A stretch of DNA of 64,000 nt from Poseidonibacter lekithochrous. Lineage in GTDB: Bacteria > Campylobacterota > Campylobacteria > Campylobacterales > Arcobacteraceae. Below, one piece after another: positions 36,665 through 44,654 of the stretch. The notes beneath the pieces were generated by a model. That model had not been told where the DNA came from and did no database searches. It saw only the letters and a program-made list of their open reading frames with translations. Position numbers and translations under genes: made by a program. The stretch lies in contig NZ_CP054052.1 in assembly GCF_013283835.1 (NCBI RefSeq), positions 1,178,001 to 1,242,000 of the forward strand, written 5' to 3'. Every line of letters starts with the position of its first letter. Within the stretch, counting starts at the first letter, position 1.

Positions 36665-38422
36665 AGCTAATTGTGCTAAATCTCTTAATGATTGTTCAAG
36701 TGCATTTCTAAATGATTCTACATAATCACCATTTATACTTTTTCTTGTGATTAAATTCATATCAATTTGATTTTCAAGTAAGTTATACCAAAAACCATAA
36801 CCGTCTGGAACTACTGGACCAAAACCTCCAAGATCAAAATGTTTTGATTCAATTCTACTAGTTGAAAGAAAACTATATGTTAATTGATTATATCCTTCAT
36901 CATTAAAAAACTCAGGCATTTGTTTTAAGTTTAATTCATCACTAAATTGAATATACATATTTTTTAAAGCAAAGAAATATCTTTCAATACCATTTGAACC
37001 AAGGCAGTCTTTAATTCTTTTTGTATGTGCAAGTCCTGCATTAGCCATTAGTACTTTAAGTTCATCTGTATTACTATTTTTATTATCAAAGTTTTCAACA
37101 AATTTTAAAACATCCATAGTAATAGGTCTAGAACACTCTGTACGTCCTTTTAAGTATGCTCTTGTTGCTGTTGCTTCATAAGTGCTTCGTAGTTTATTAA
37201 AAGTTCTATATTGTGCTAATTGAAGCGCTAAGTGCAAAAATGCATCCGGACTGATTTTCCAGCTTTTAATTGTTTTACTACCAAAATCTTTGAAATATAT
37301 AATCTCTTGATGAATATCTTCAAGTTTATTTGTATGTTCTTCTTTTATTTTATTTAATTGAGATTTTATTGATTCATTTAAATCCCAAGATAATTGTTCA
37401 ACTTCTACAGCTTGTGTTGAATTATCTTCTATATATTTATCAATATTATTAAGCTCAGCATTAATGATATTTATAATATTAATCCAAGGACCTGCATCTG
37501 CTCCTGTATGTTCTAGATTAAAACCAAAATCACCATTTTTATTAAATATTAATTGTAAGTTTTTATCAAAGTATCTATTGTTTTCATTTGAACCAATAAG
37601 ACTCATAGCAAAATCATTTAATGTTTTAGAATCTTCGTCAATACATACCATAAATAAAGCATCTTGCAGTACATCAAAGTTTTTATTATTAGTTTCTTCA
37701 CTGATGATTTCTTCTAATATAATAGCTGCTTCATCTCTGTTTGCTGTTGTAATAAGTCCCATACTTGTATTATTAAGTTCAAGGTCTTTGTTATTCATTA
37801 ATTCATCTAAAGTATTTACAATTGTATTATATGGGTATCTTTTCCCTTTTTCATCTGTTAAATTTAATTTAAACATATGATTTTTATACATTACAACAAT
37901 ATGACTACTTAGAGTTTTATCTTTTACTATATATTCATCGCAAGTATTTTTTGGGATTTTTGTTGCTTTAAACATCTCTTTATAGGCTGCCATACAAATA
38001 GGAGTACCTCGAATCGTTTCAGGCTCAAAAGTTTCATTACAAATACTTTCATAAGTATCCATAAGTTTATTTATAATAACACCTGCGATATTTGTACTTT
38101 TATACTCTGCTTTTAGATGACTTGTAATAATTTTTACAAAATAGTTTACATCAATGGCTACTGGTTCTCTTATTTGTAGATACATATCTCTCCATAATGG
38201 AGCTAACCAATTTTCATCATTTTCTTTTGAGTATTTTTCAAGTCTTTTATGAAGTATAGGACCTTCATTTTTTAGAAATTTTTCTAAAGTATCTTTTGTA
38301 TTATTTAGTTCATTATTTGAAATAAGAGGTTCAATCCATTGTAAGAAATTCTCCCTTGCATCATTTAAGTTTGTCATAGGTAAGGGTTTAAGTTGTTCTT
38401 GATATTCAAAAGTTTTTGGCAT
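36656..38422 (-). CDS. Choline/carnitine O-acyltransferase family protein
   Basis: A 588-residue protein recognisable as a carnitine acyltransferase homologue. Features in order: PLPMTNLNDA at the N-terminus (the family's PxPxL(x)DT-like start), NRYFDKNLQLI (282-292), the catalytic-histidine motif FNLEHTGADAG (H305), SPDAFLHLALQLAQYR (391-406), KGRTEC (425-430), LSTSRI (519-524) and GFGPVVPDGYGFWY (533-546). The enzymes move acyl groups between CoA and carnitine or choline. Length matches eukaryotic CrAT (about 600). No signal peptide, so cytoplasmic. It lies between two betaine-binding-protein genes and near BCCT and ProVWX, suggesting that imported carnitine or choline is its substrate (inference). 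AAGGAAACTA precedes the ATG. Confidence 0.85.
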   Translation of the reverse strand: MPKTFEYQEQLKPLPMTNLNDARENFLQWIEPLISNNELNNTKDTLEKFLKNEGPILHKRLEKYSKENDENWLAPLWRDMYLQIREPVAIDVNYFVKIITSHLKAEYKSTNIAGVIINKLMDTYESICNETFEPETIRGTPICMAAYKEMFKATKIPKNTCDEYIVKDKTLSSHIVVMYKNHMFKLNLTDEKGKRYPYNTIVNTLDELMNNKDLELNNTSMGLITTANRDEAAIILEEIISEETNNKNFDVLQDALFMVCIDEDSKTLNDFAMSLIGSNENNRYFDKNLQLIFNKNGDFGFNLEHTGADAGPWINIINIINAELNNIDKYIEDNSTQAVEVEQLSWDLNESIKSQLNKIKEEHTNKLEDIHQEIIYFKDFGSKTIKSWKISPDAFLHLALQLAQYRTFNKLRSTYEATATRAYLKGRTECSRPITMDVLKFVENFDNKNSNTDELKVLMANAGLAHTKRIKDCLGSNGIERYFFALKNMYIQFSDELNLKQMPEFFNDEGYNQLTYSFLSTSRIESKHFDLGGFGPVVPDGYGFWYNLLENQIDMNLITRKSINGDYVESFRNALEQSLRDLAQLASK

Positions 38423-38500
38423 TAGTTTCCTTATTATCTGTAATTATATGTAATTATAATATAATAACTATTATTAATATATTTAAAGGTAGGAGTAGGA

Positions 38501-39478
38501 ATGTTAAAGAAAAAAGGGTTTGTGGGACTAATAGCTTCACTAGTATTAGCTTCAAATTTATTTGGTGCAAAAGTTACAGCTTTAAAAACAGCACTTGACG
38601 AAGAGAATTTCCAATTACAAGTAGTAGTTGAGATTTTAAAAAAAATGGGACACACTGTAAAGATCTCAAATGATTTAGAGTATGCAATTACATTTCAAAC
38701 TATTTCAGATAATGCGCAAAGTGATGATGTATATTTTATGGCGGCACACTGGGATCCAATTCAAACGAATATGATCAAAGGAGTTGGTGGAGCTGATAAG
38801 CTTGCTATTTTCTCTGAGTATATTTCTAATTGTGCAACTGGATATGTAGTTGATAAAAAAACTGCTGATAAGTATAATATTAAATATATTAGCGATTTAA
38901 AAGATCCAAAAATTGCAAAACTTTTTGATGCAAGTGGTAATGGTAAAGCTGATTTAACTGGTGCTAGTGTTGGATGGGAAGTTGCAAATACTATTGATTA
39001 CCAAATTGATGAATTTAAATTAAAAGATACAGTTTCTCATAATCAAGGTACTTACTCTGCAATGATTTCAGACACAATGGCAAGATATAAAACTGGTAAA
39101 CCAGTACTATTTTGGACGTGGACTCCTTATTGGGTTTCTGGAAAACTAGTACCTGGAAAAGATATTGTATTTTTACAAGTTACTAACTCTGCTCATCCAA
39201 AAGGTATAGATACTGAATTATCAAATGGAGCTAATTATGGTTTCCCTATTAATTCACAAAAGATTGTTGCAAATAAAAGTGTTTTAACTAAGCATAAAGA
39301 TATTGCAAAAGTATTTGATCTTGTTAAATTACATGTAAATGATGTATCAGGACAAAACATGCTTATGAGAAATGGTCAGAAAAAAGATGCTGATATTAAA
39401 AGACATGTTCAAATGTGGTTAAAAGGAAATGCTAAAAAAGTAGATTCTTGGATTACATTAGCTCAAGCAGCTAAATAA
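38501..39478 (+). CDS. Second glycine betaine/carnitine-type substrate-binding protein
   Basis: A 325-residue paralogue of the ProX at 35650, of identical length and with strong similarity throughout ([46 protein letters not shown]). A signal peptide covers about residues 1-22. Differences cluster at the hinge/ligand region: GASVGWEVANTIDYQI replaces [16 protein letters not shown], and FWTWTPYW replaces YYTWTPYW, so a different quaternary amine may be bound. No permease or ATPase follows, so it probably serves the ProVW pair upstream. It diverges from the acyltransferase gene across 78 bases, compatible with joint regulation. GGTAGGAGTAGGA precedes the ATG. Confidence 0.92.
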   Translation: MLKKKGFVGLIASLVLASNLFGAKVTALKTALDEENFQLQVVVEILKKMGHTVKISNDLEYAITFQTISDNAQSDDVYFMAAHWDPIQTNMIKGVGGADKLAIFSEYISNCATGYVVDKKTADKYNIKYISDLKDPKIAKLFDASGNGKADLTGASVGWEVANTIDYQIDEFKLKDTVSHNQGTYSAMISDTMARYKTGKPVLFWTWTPYWVSGKLVPGKDIVFLQVTNSAHPKGIDTELSNGANYGFPINSQKIVANKSVLTKHKDIAKVFDLVKLHVNDVSGQNMLMRNGQKKDADIKRHVQMWLKGNAKKVDSWITLAQAAK

Positions 39479-39483
39479 ATTTT

Positions 39484-39513
39484 ATAAAACAAGGAGTCAT
39501 CCTTGTTTTATTA
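39484..39513. terminator. Bidirectional terminator
   Basis: ATAAAACAAGGA (39484-39495) / TCCTTGTTTTAT (39500-39511), loop GTCA: 12 perfect pairs between the second proX and the convergent TPR gene. Confidence 0.75.
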
Positions 39514-40371
39514 TACTTGAGCCTTTTGGCTGATTAAACTTTGAACTCTTTCAAGTTTTGCTATTTCATTAAACTCTTCATCATTTTCAATCTCTGAACT
39601 ATAATCTTCATTTAATTCAATTGCTTTTTCTAAATCATGAATTGCATTCTCTTCTTGATTTAATACAGCAAAGGCTTTTGCTCTTTGGTAATAGGCATTT
39701 GAGTAGTTATCATCAATTAATAAAGCTTGATTTGTAAGATTTAAAGACCAGTTAGCTTCTCCTAAATCTAAAACAGCATCAGCTTTATATGCAATTGCTT
39801 CAACATCATCAGGTCTTAATTCTAGAATCTCATCATAAGCTTCAATTTTACCAGAGGGAGTTGAATCCTGCGAAGCTCTAAGCCATAAAGAGTGAATAGT
39901 ATTCATAAGTTCTATCTCTTGGGCATTCTCTTTTACTTGTTTTGCTCTTTGTGCAAGAGATTTTTCAAATTGTGCCATTCTTCCTTCATACTCATTAATA
40001 GTCTTAGAAGTTTTTTCATCAATCATATGTTTGATTTTTTCATTTACATCTTTTATTGAAGTCCAACCAATTATTACTAGAATTGAACTGGCTGTTGCAA
40101 TGATATAAAACATATTATTAATAGTTGAGGTAGCATAGTTGATTACATTATTTGAAATCTCCACTTCTTTTTTAGCTAATGACTCGTGTATTTGAATTTT
40201 TAAATTTCTATTTTCATCTCTTAGAAGTTTTAGTTCATTTAAAATATAGTTTTCAACAAAAGGGGTGTATAGAGGTTTCTCCAAATTATCAATTTTTTTA
40301 ACTAACTCTTTTTCTTGAATATTCGCAAATACTGCTGAAAATGTTAAAAATAGTAATAATAAATACTTCAT
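39511..40371 (-). CDS. Exported/membrane TPR-repeat protein
   Basis: A 286-residue protein. A signal peptide (MKYLLLLFLTFSAVFA) is followed by a helical region, a membrane segment at about 87-103 (MFYIIATASSILVIIGW) and a coiled coil (about 110-155). Three to four TPR-like helix pairs follow (IEAYDEILELRPDDVEAIAYKADAVLDLG; LLIDDNYSNAYYQRAKAFAVLNQEENAIHDLEKAIELN). TPR modules mediate protein-protein contacts. The C-terminal TPRs would face the cytoplasm if the first segment is cleaved and the second spans the membrane (inference). Partner unknown. AAAAGGACAATT precedes the ATG; 70 bases separate it from kamA. Confidence 0.82.
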   Translation of the reverse strand: MKYLLLLFLTFSAVFANIQEKELVKKIDNLEKPLYTPFVENYILNELKLLRDENRNLKIQIHESLAKKEVEISNNVINYATSTINNMFYIIATASSILVIIGWTSIKDVNEKIKHMIDEKTSKTINEYEGRMAQFEKSLAQRAKQVKENAQEIELMNTIHSLWLRASQDSTPSGKIEAYDEILELRPDDVEAIAYKADAVLDLGEANWSLNLTNQALLIDDNYSNAYYQRAKAFAVLNQEENAIHDLEKAIELNEDYSSEIENDEEFNEIAKLERVQSLISQKAQV

Positions 40372-40441
40372 AATTGTCCTTTTGTTTTAATTGGCTAATG
40401 ATATTCAAAAAATTATTATAAGTAAATAGTTTTATATTTTT

Positions 40442-41608
40442 TTATAAAGAAATCTCTTCCATATCATCTAACCATCCAGCATTAGGAGTTAGTTTCATAA
40501 TCTTCATACTACTAGCTTCTTCTGGTTTTTCTGGTCTTGAATGAATATGTTTTAATACTAATTTATCTTCAATTCTTCCAATAATTTCAATTTTTCCAAT
40601 ATCATGACCCATAATAAACTTAAATCTTTTTGCATAACCATCAAGTTTTGTTTTTGCTTCATCTACCATATCTATTGCATCTTTTAATGGTACTTGGAAG
40701 TGGTTTCTTACTCGACTAACTGGCATACATTGGTATAAGTAATACGGGTTTACTCCAATAGATGTAAGCCCATTCATAAGGTTTTCAATGTCTTCAACTG
40801 AATCATTTACTCCTTTTAATAAAACTGCTTGATTGTTTACTGCAATTCCCGCTTCTCTAATTCTTAGGATTGCTTTTTTTGCTGTTGGTGTTATTTCATT
40901 TACATGATTGAAATGAGTTGGGATATAAAGTGTTTTTACTTTATTAAATTCTTTTAAATATTCCATTAAACTATCATCAAAAAATCTCATTGGGTAAACA
41001 ACAGGTGTTCTAGTACCAATTCTTACAAAATTAACGTGGTCAATCTCTTTTAGCCCTTCTAACATTTTCTTTAATTTTGGAGTATCAATAAGCATTGGAT
41101 CACCTCCAGAGATAATTACATTTGTAATCTCTTTGTGCTCTTTTATATATTCAAGTGCTTTTTTGAAGTTATCAACTGTTTTATCATTTGGTAAACCAAC
41201 AATTGCCTTTCTGAAACAGTGTCTACAATACATAGAACAGTAATCAGTTGCTACAATAAGAGCAGAATATGGATATTTATGAAGTATTCCATTTCCTTTA
41301 TTATGCTTGTCATCACCGTAAGGGTCTTTTGTAGTCTCACCCATAGAACCCGAAATAGTCAATTCTTCTTCACTTGGAAATGCAAGTTTTTTAATTGGAT
41401 CATTAGGATTATTCTCATCAATTAAACTAAGATAGTATCTTGGAATATTCATAGGATGTTTGTCTACAACTTCTTTTAGTTTAGCTTCATCTTCTTCATT
41501 TAAATTAATGTAGTTTTTTAGCTTATCTACTGAATTAACATTGTTTTTTAATTCCATCCACCAATCAACTACTTCCCAATTTACATCTATCTGTTTAATT
41601 TTACTCAT
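40442..41608 (-). CDS. KamA-family radical SAM aminomutase (lysine 2,3-aminomutase-like)
   Basis: A 388-residue radical-SAM, PLP-dependent protein. The iron-sulfur cluster cysteines are C124-x3-C128-x2-C131 (YCSMYCRHCFRK). The family blocks VIISGGDPMLIDTPKLKKML, RIGTRTPVVYPMR and NNQAVLLKGVNDS follow. It resembles lysine 2,3-aminomutase, which makes beta-lysine. Relatives include EpmB, which modifies EF-P lysine, but EpmB is shorter (about 340). No ablB-like beta-lysine acetyltransferase is adjacent, so an N-acetyl-beta-lysine osmolyte route cannot be concluded, though the betaine-transport block and shared TACAT palindromes hint at osmotic control. AAGAG lies upstream of the ATG. Confidence 0.85.
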   Translation of the reverse strand: MSKIKQIDVNWEVVDWWMELKNNVNSVDKLKNYINLNEEDEAKLKEVVDKHPMNIPRYYLSLIDENNPNDPIKKLAFPSEEELTISGSMGETTKDPYGDDKHNKGNGILHKYPYSALIVATDYCSMYCRHCFRKAIVGLPNDKTVDNFKKALEYIKEHKEITNVIISGGDPMLIDTPKLKKMLEGLKEIDHVNFVRIGTRTPVVYPMRFFDDSLMEYLKEFNKVKTLYIPTHFNHVNEITPTAKKAILRIREAGIAVNNQAVLLKGVNDSVEDIENLMNGLTSIGVNPYYLYQCMPVSRVRNHFQVPLKDAIDMVDEAKTKLDGYAKRFKFIMGHDIGKIEIIGRIEDKLVLKHIHSRPEKPEEASSMKIMKLTPNAGWLDDMEEISL

Positions 41609-41645
41609 ATTTAATGCTCTTTATTTTCTTTTGATTTGTATATTA

Positions 41646-41664
41646 TTTACATATAAAATGTAAA
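41646..41664. promoter_or_regulatory. Palindrome TTTACAT-N5-ATGTAAA, proximal to kamA
   Basis: TTTACAT (41646-41652), ATAAA, ATGTAAA (41658-41664), followed by a run of A and then TACAT. It is centred about 47 bases upstream of the kamA start. Same core and spacing as the second copy at 41816. Confidence 0.5.
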
Positions 41665-41815
41665 AAAACTACATAAAGTATGTGTCTTTATATCATAAGA
41701 AAAATTAAAAAAATACAAATAATATGATAAAAAAGTAATAAAATTTGTTAGTTGTGGGTTAACTGTATATTAGATTCTAAAAGTTACAAGGTAGTAGTAT
41801 ATTTAGAGATTATAA

Positions 41816-41834
41816 TTTACATATGAGATGTAAA
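41816..41834. promoter_or_regulatory. Palindrome TTTACAT-N5-ATGTAAA, distal copy
   Basis: TTTACAT (41816-41822), ATGAG, ATGTAAA (41828-41834), again followed by an A run and TACAT. The seven-base arms are identical to the copy at 41646, 170 bases away. The stretch between holds no gene that I can see. Confidence 0.5.
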
Positions 41835-41856
41835 AAAAGTACATTGTTTAGGTGTT

Positions 41857-42663
41857 TTATTTTGTAGATATATATGATTTACCTTCAATTGGATTAATCA
41901 AAATACCTTTTTTTGTTTTGAATTTTATAGGGATTGATTCTCTGCTTTCATGGTTAATTGTCTTATATACTATAAAATGTAAATGAGCTCCATTGTTATA
42001 TCCTGTTGAGCCTGATTGGGCTAATAACTCACCTCTTTTTACATAATCGCCAGTTTTTACATATAAACTATTATATTTTAGATGATTGTATACAGCATAA
42101 GTATTATCAGGGTGTTTTATTATAATTTTATTTGCTTTCCCTAGAAACTTTTTATTATTGCCACCTTCTTGGGAATCGCTTTTTGTACTTACAACTAATC
42201 CTTCTCTACTTGCATATACTTTTACTCCTTCTTTCATATCAAAATCAACTGCATATAATGAATTGTTTTTATGACTAAAATAACCATCAAATCCTTGGCT
42301 GACTCTTTGTTTTGTATTTAGTTCATAGGGAAGTCTATACAAATAACTATCATCATGTACTGCATTTTTTGTTCCTAAAACCCATTTATACTTGCTGTTG
42401 TAAGAGAATTTATTTTTACTTATTATAAATTCACATATTTTAGATTTAGATTTTGGTTTAAAACTTTTTATAGTGGGTAAAGGACATAATGAAATTAAGT
42501 TTTTTATACTTGCATCATATTTTATTGTTATATGGTGTAAAGAGTTATTATATACATAAGCAATAATCTTATTACCTTGTTTATGTGACTTAATATAGAT
42601 ATCTTTATTTTTTGAATTTGATACTGTTATGATTAAAATAATCATAAATATAGATTTAAACAT
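41857..42663 (-). CDS. M23 (LytM) family metallopeptidase
   Basis: A 268-residue exported protein. The N-terminus is a short signal peptide or anchor (MFKSIFMIILIITVSNS). After a roughly 110-residue domain rich in beta structure comes a LytM domain (about 130-260). Motifs: NSLYAVDFDMKEG, where the aspartate is a zinc ligand (a histidine at the usual HxxxD place is less clear); VYNHLKYNSLYVKTGDYVKRGELLAQSGSTGYNNG; and the HxH ligand in AHLHFIVY. Such enzymes cut peptidoglycan cross-links or activate amidases. Convergent neighbour is kamA's promoter region; divergent neighbour is the MerR gene. AAGGG precedes the ATG. Confidence 0.87.
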   Translation of the reverse strand: MFKSIFMIILIITVSNSKNKDIYIKSHKQGNKIIAYVYNNSLHHITIKYDASIKNLISLCPLPTIKSFKPKSKSKICEFIISKNKFSYNSKYKWVLGTKNAVHDDSYLYRLPYELNTKQRVSQGFDGYFSHKNNSLYAVDFDMKEGVKVYASREGLVVSTKSDSQEGGNNKKFLGKANKIIIKHPDNTYAVYNHLKYNSLYVKTGDYVKRGELLAQSGSTGYNNGAHLHFIVYKTINHESRESIPIKFKTKKGILINPIEGKSYISTK

Positions 42664-42742
42664 TGAGACCCTTGATATTTTATGATATATAATACTATTT
42701 TTATATATAATACTTTGTTTAATTTATTTGAAGGAATTATAA

Positions 42743-43081
42743 TTGGCTTTATTAAATAATGATAAAGATGTACTACCCTTAAGTAGTATTGCAGAGTTAT
42801 TAACTGCAAAAGTAAGAACTCTTAAAATGTATGAAGAAAAGAAGTTATTACCACCTAAAAAAGAGACAAAAAAACTTTACTCTATTAATGATGTAAAGAT
42901 AATATCATTTGTACACTATTTAGCGAGTGTAAAAAAGATTAATGCTAATGGTATTAAATATATTAATGAAATGTTATCAAATAATATGGATGAAAAAAAT
43001 AAGACAGAATTCTTAGATATTGTTGAGCAAAAACTTGAAAAACTTTCTGGTTCAGAAGTAACAGATATCGAAACTATTTAA
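42743..43081 (+). CDS. MerR-family transcriptional regulator
   Basis: A 112-residue regulator starting at TTG, with AAGGA seven bases upstream (no ATG fits). The N-terminal winged HTH is recognisable: SSIAELLTAKVRTLKMYEEKKLLPPKKETKKLYSINDVKIISFVHYLASV (MerR pattern of HTH, then R-x-Y-E wing, then Y-x-x-x-D). The C-terminal part is short and lacks the cysteines of metal-sensing MerR members, so it looks like an HspR- or GlnR-like simple DNA-binding form. Divergent from the M23 peptidase across about 80 bases. Whether it binds the TACAT palindromes nearby is an open possibility. Confidence 0.8.
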   Translation: MALLNNDKDVLPLSSIAELLTAKVRTLKMYEEKKLLPPKKETKKLYSINDVKIISFVHYLASVKKINANGIKYINEMLSNNMDEKNKTEFLDIVEQKLEKLSGSEVTDIETI

Positions 43082-43109
43082 ATCAATATGTATTTACATA
43101 TTGATTTAT
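43080..43109. terminator. Bidirectional terminator
   Basis: AAATCAATATGTA (43080-43092) / TACATATTGATTT (43095-43107), a 13-bp inverted repeat beginning in the stop codon of the MerR gene and ending just before the convergent SDR gene stop. Confidence 0.6.
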
Positions 43110-44527
43110 TTTTCGGTAACTTTCTTAACAATACTTTCAATCATATTTCTAAATACAAAAAAATGTAGTGGTATCATAGAATACCAGTATAATCTACCTA
43201 AAACACCTTTTGGATAAAAATAAGCAGATTGTATAAGCTTATTATTTTCTATTTTAAATTCTAACCAAGCATGTCCTGGAACTTTCATTTGTGCAAAAAG
43301 TAGTAGTCTTTCATTTTCTTGAATATCTGCAACCTTCCAAAAATCAAGACTTTCTCCAACTCGTAGTTCTTCTTGACTTCTTCTTCCTCTTTTTAGTCCA
43401 ACACCACCTATTAGTTTATCTATGGCTCCTCTAATTTCCCAAAGGAAATCATAATCAAACCACCCATTTTCACCTCCAATACTCATAAAACTATTGTAGA
43501 TTTTTTCTTTATTTATATTTGTAATATCTATTTCTTTTCTATCCACAAAAATAGCATCTGAAATCTCTTTTGCATGGTCTCTATCCCATATTTTCCCAGA
43601 GTTATCTGTCCATCTACTTATTACTTGATTTGATTCTATTTCTTCTACTGCTTTTTTTACTGATTCTATAAAATCAATTGGTTTAATTTGAGGGAAGTAT
43701 TTTGAAGCATGGTCATTTTGAATTATCACTTCTGATTTAAGACCTTCAATAAGTGCTTTTGCAACAGTGAAAGGTACTGGCGTAAATATATTCAACCAGT
43801 ATGATGATAGGGCTATTGATAAAAAAGGTAATGGAATTAAAAATCTTTTTAATCCTAATGCTTCTCCTGTTTTTATCATCATTTCTCTATATGTTAATTG
43901 TTCACTTCCAATATCAACAATAAGATTTTTTTCTTCTTTTAGATATAAGGATTGTTCTAAATATTTTAATACATCATCAACTGCAACTGGTTGTGCTTTT
44001 GTATATACCCATTTTGGTGTTGTCATTACTGGTAGTTTCTCGGTTAGGTTTCTAATAATCTCAAAGCTAGTACTTCCAGAACCTATAATAACTCCTGCTC
44101 TTACCCAAATAGTTTGTACTTGTTTTTCAGAGCTTAGAACTTCACCTGTTTCAATTCTACTTAATAAGTGTTTGCTAGTATTTTCATCTTTTACTCCAAG
44201 CCCACCTAAATAAATAACTCTTTTAACTCCACACTCTTTAGCTACATCAATAAAGTTTTGAGCAGAGAGTCTATCAAGGTTTTTATAATCTTTTGAGTTT
44301 AGTGAGTGTATAAGATAATATGCTATATCTACTCCATGAAGTGCAGTTCGAAGTTTGTCTTTGTCAAAAGTATCGCCTTCAAAAACTTCTGCTTCTTGTT
44401 CGATATTTGCTGATAAGGCTTTTTTATTTCGAACATATAATCGAAGTTGAATATCTTCATTTGCTAATAGTTTTTGTTTTAATCGTCTTCCAATATATCC
44501 AGTTGATCCAGTTAATAATACTTTCAT
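43106..44527 (-). CDS. SDR-type epimerase-like protein with DUF2867 C-terminus
   Basis: A 473-residue protein of two parts. Residues about 1-300 form an atypical SDR/NAD(P)H-binding domain with LLTGSTGYIGRRL (4-16), GDTFDKDKLRTAL, DIAYYLIHSLNSKDY and VKRVIYLGGLGV. Residues about 320-470 match DUF2867 (GGENGWFDYDFLWEIRGAIDKLIGGVGLKRGRR; ESLDFWKVADI; LYWYSMIPLHFFVFRNMI), a SRPBCC-like domain. This two-domain architecture is common in bacteria, but the substrate is unknown; a role with quinones or lipids is often suggested. AAAAGGATATGTC precedes the ATG. Confidence 0.85.
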   Translation of the reverse strand: MKVLLTGSTGYIGRRLKQKLLANEDIQLRLYVRNKKALSANIEQEAEVFEGDTFDKDKLRTALHGVDIAYYLIHSLNSKDYKNLDRLSAQNFIDVAKECGVKRVIYLGGLGVKDENTSKHLLSRIETGEVLSSEKQVQTIWVRAGVIIGSGSTSFEIIRNLTEKLPVMTTPKWVYTKAQPVAVDDVLKYLEQSLYLKEEKNLIVDIGSEQLTYREMMIKTGEALGLKRFLIPLPFLSIALSSYWLNIFTPVPFTVAKALIEGLKSEVIIQNDHASKYFPQIKPIDFIESVKKAVEEIESNQVISRWTDNSGKIWDRDHAKEISDAIFVDRKEIDITNINKEKIYNSFMSIGGENGWFDYDFLWEIRGAIDKLIGGVGLKRGRRSQEELRVGESLDFWKVADIQENERLLLFAQMKVPGHAWLEFKIENNKLIQSAYFYPKGVLGRLYWYSMIPLHFFVFRNMIESIVKKVTEK

Positions 44528-44629
44528 GACATATCCTTTTGATTATATTTAATAGTTTAGCATTAAATAATAAGTTTTAGTATTAATAATATGTCGATTA
44601 GTGGTAATGATTGGGAGTTATGTATTGAA

Positions 44630-44653
44630 ATAAGAGGAAAACTCCTCTTATCT
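44630..44653. terminator. Terminator of ciaB-like gene
   Basis: ATAAGAGGA (44630-44638) / TCCTCTTAT (44643-44651), loop AAAC, just past the ciaB-like stop codon on the minus strand. Confidence 0.6.
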
Positions 44654-44654
44654 T

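Noticed and set aside
37464-37880. 138-residue plus-strand open frame inside the acyltransferase gene
   Set aside because: It is antisense to a protein with clear family motifs, has low-complexity Ser/Leu/Ile content and no ribosome-binding site.
43767-44213. 148-residue plus-strand open frame inside the SDR gene
   Set aside because: Shadow of the real coding strand; no ribosome-binding site and no recognisable domain.
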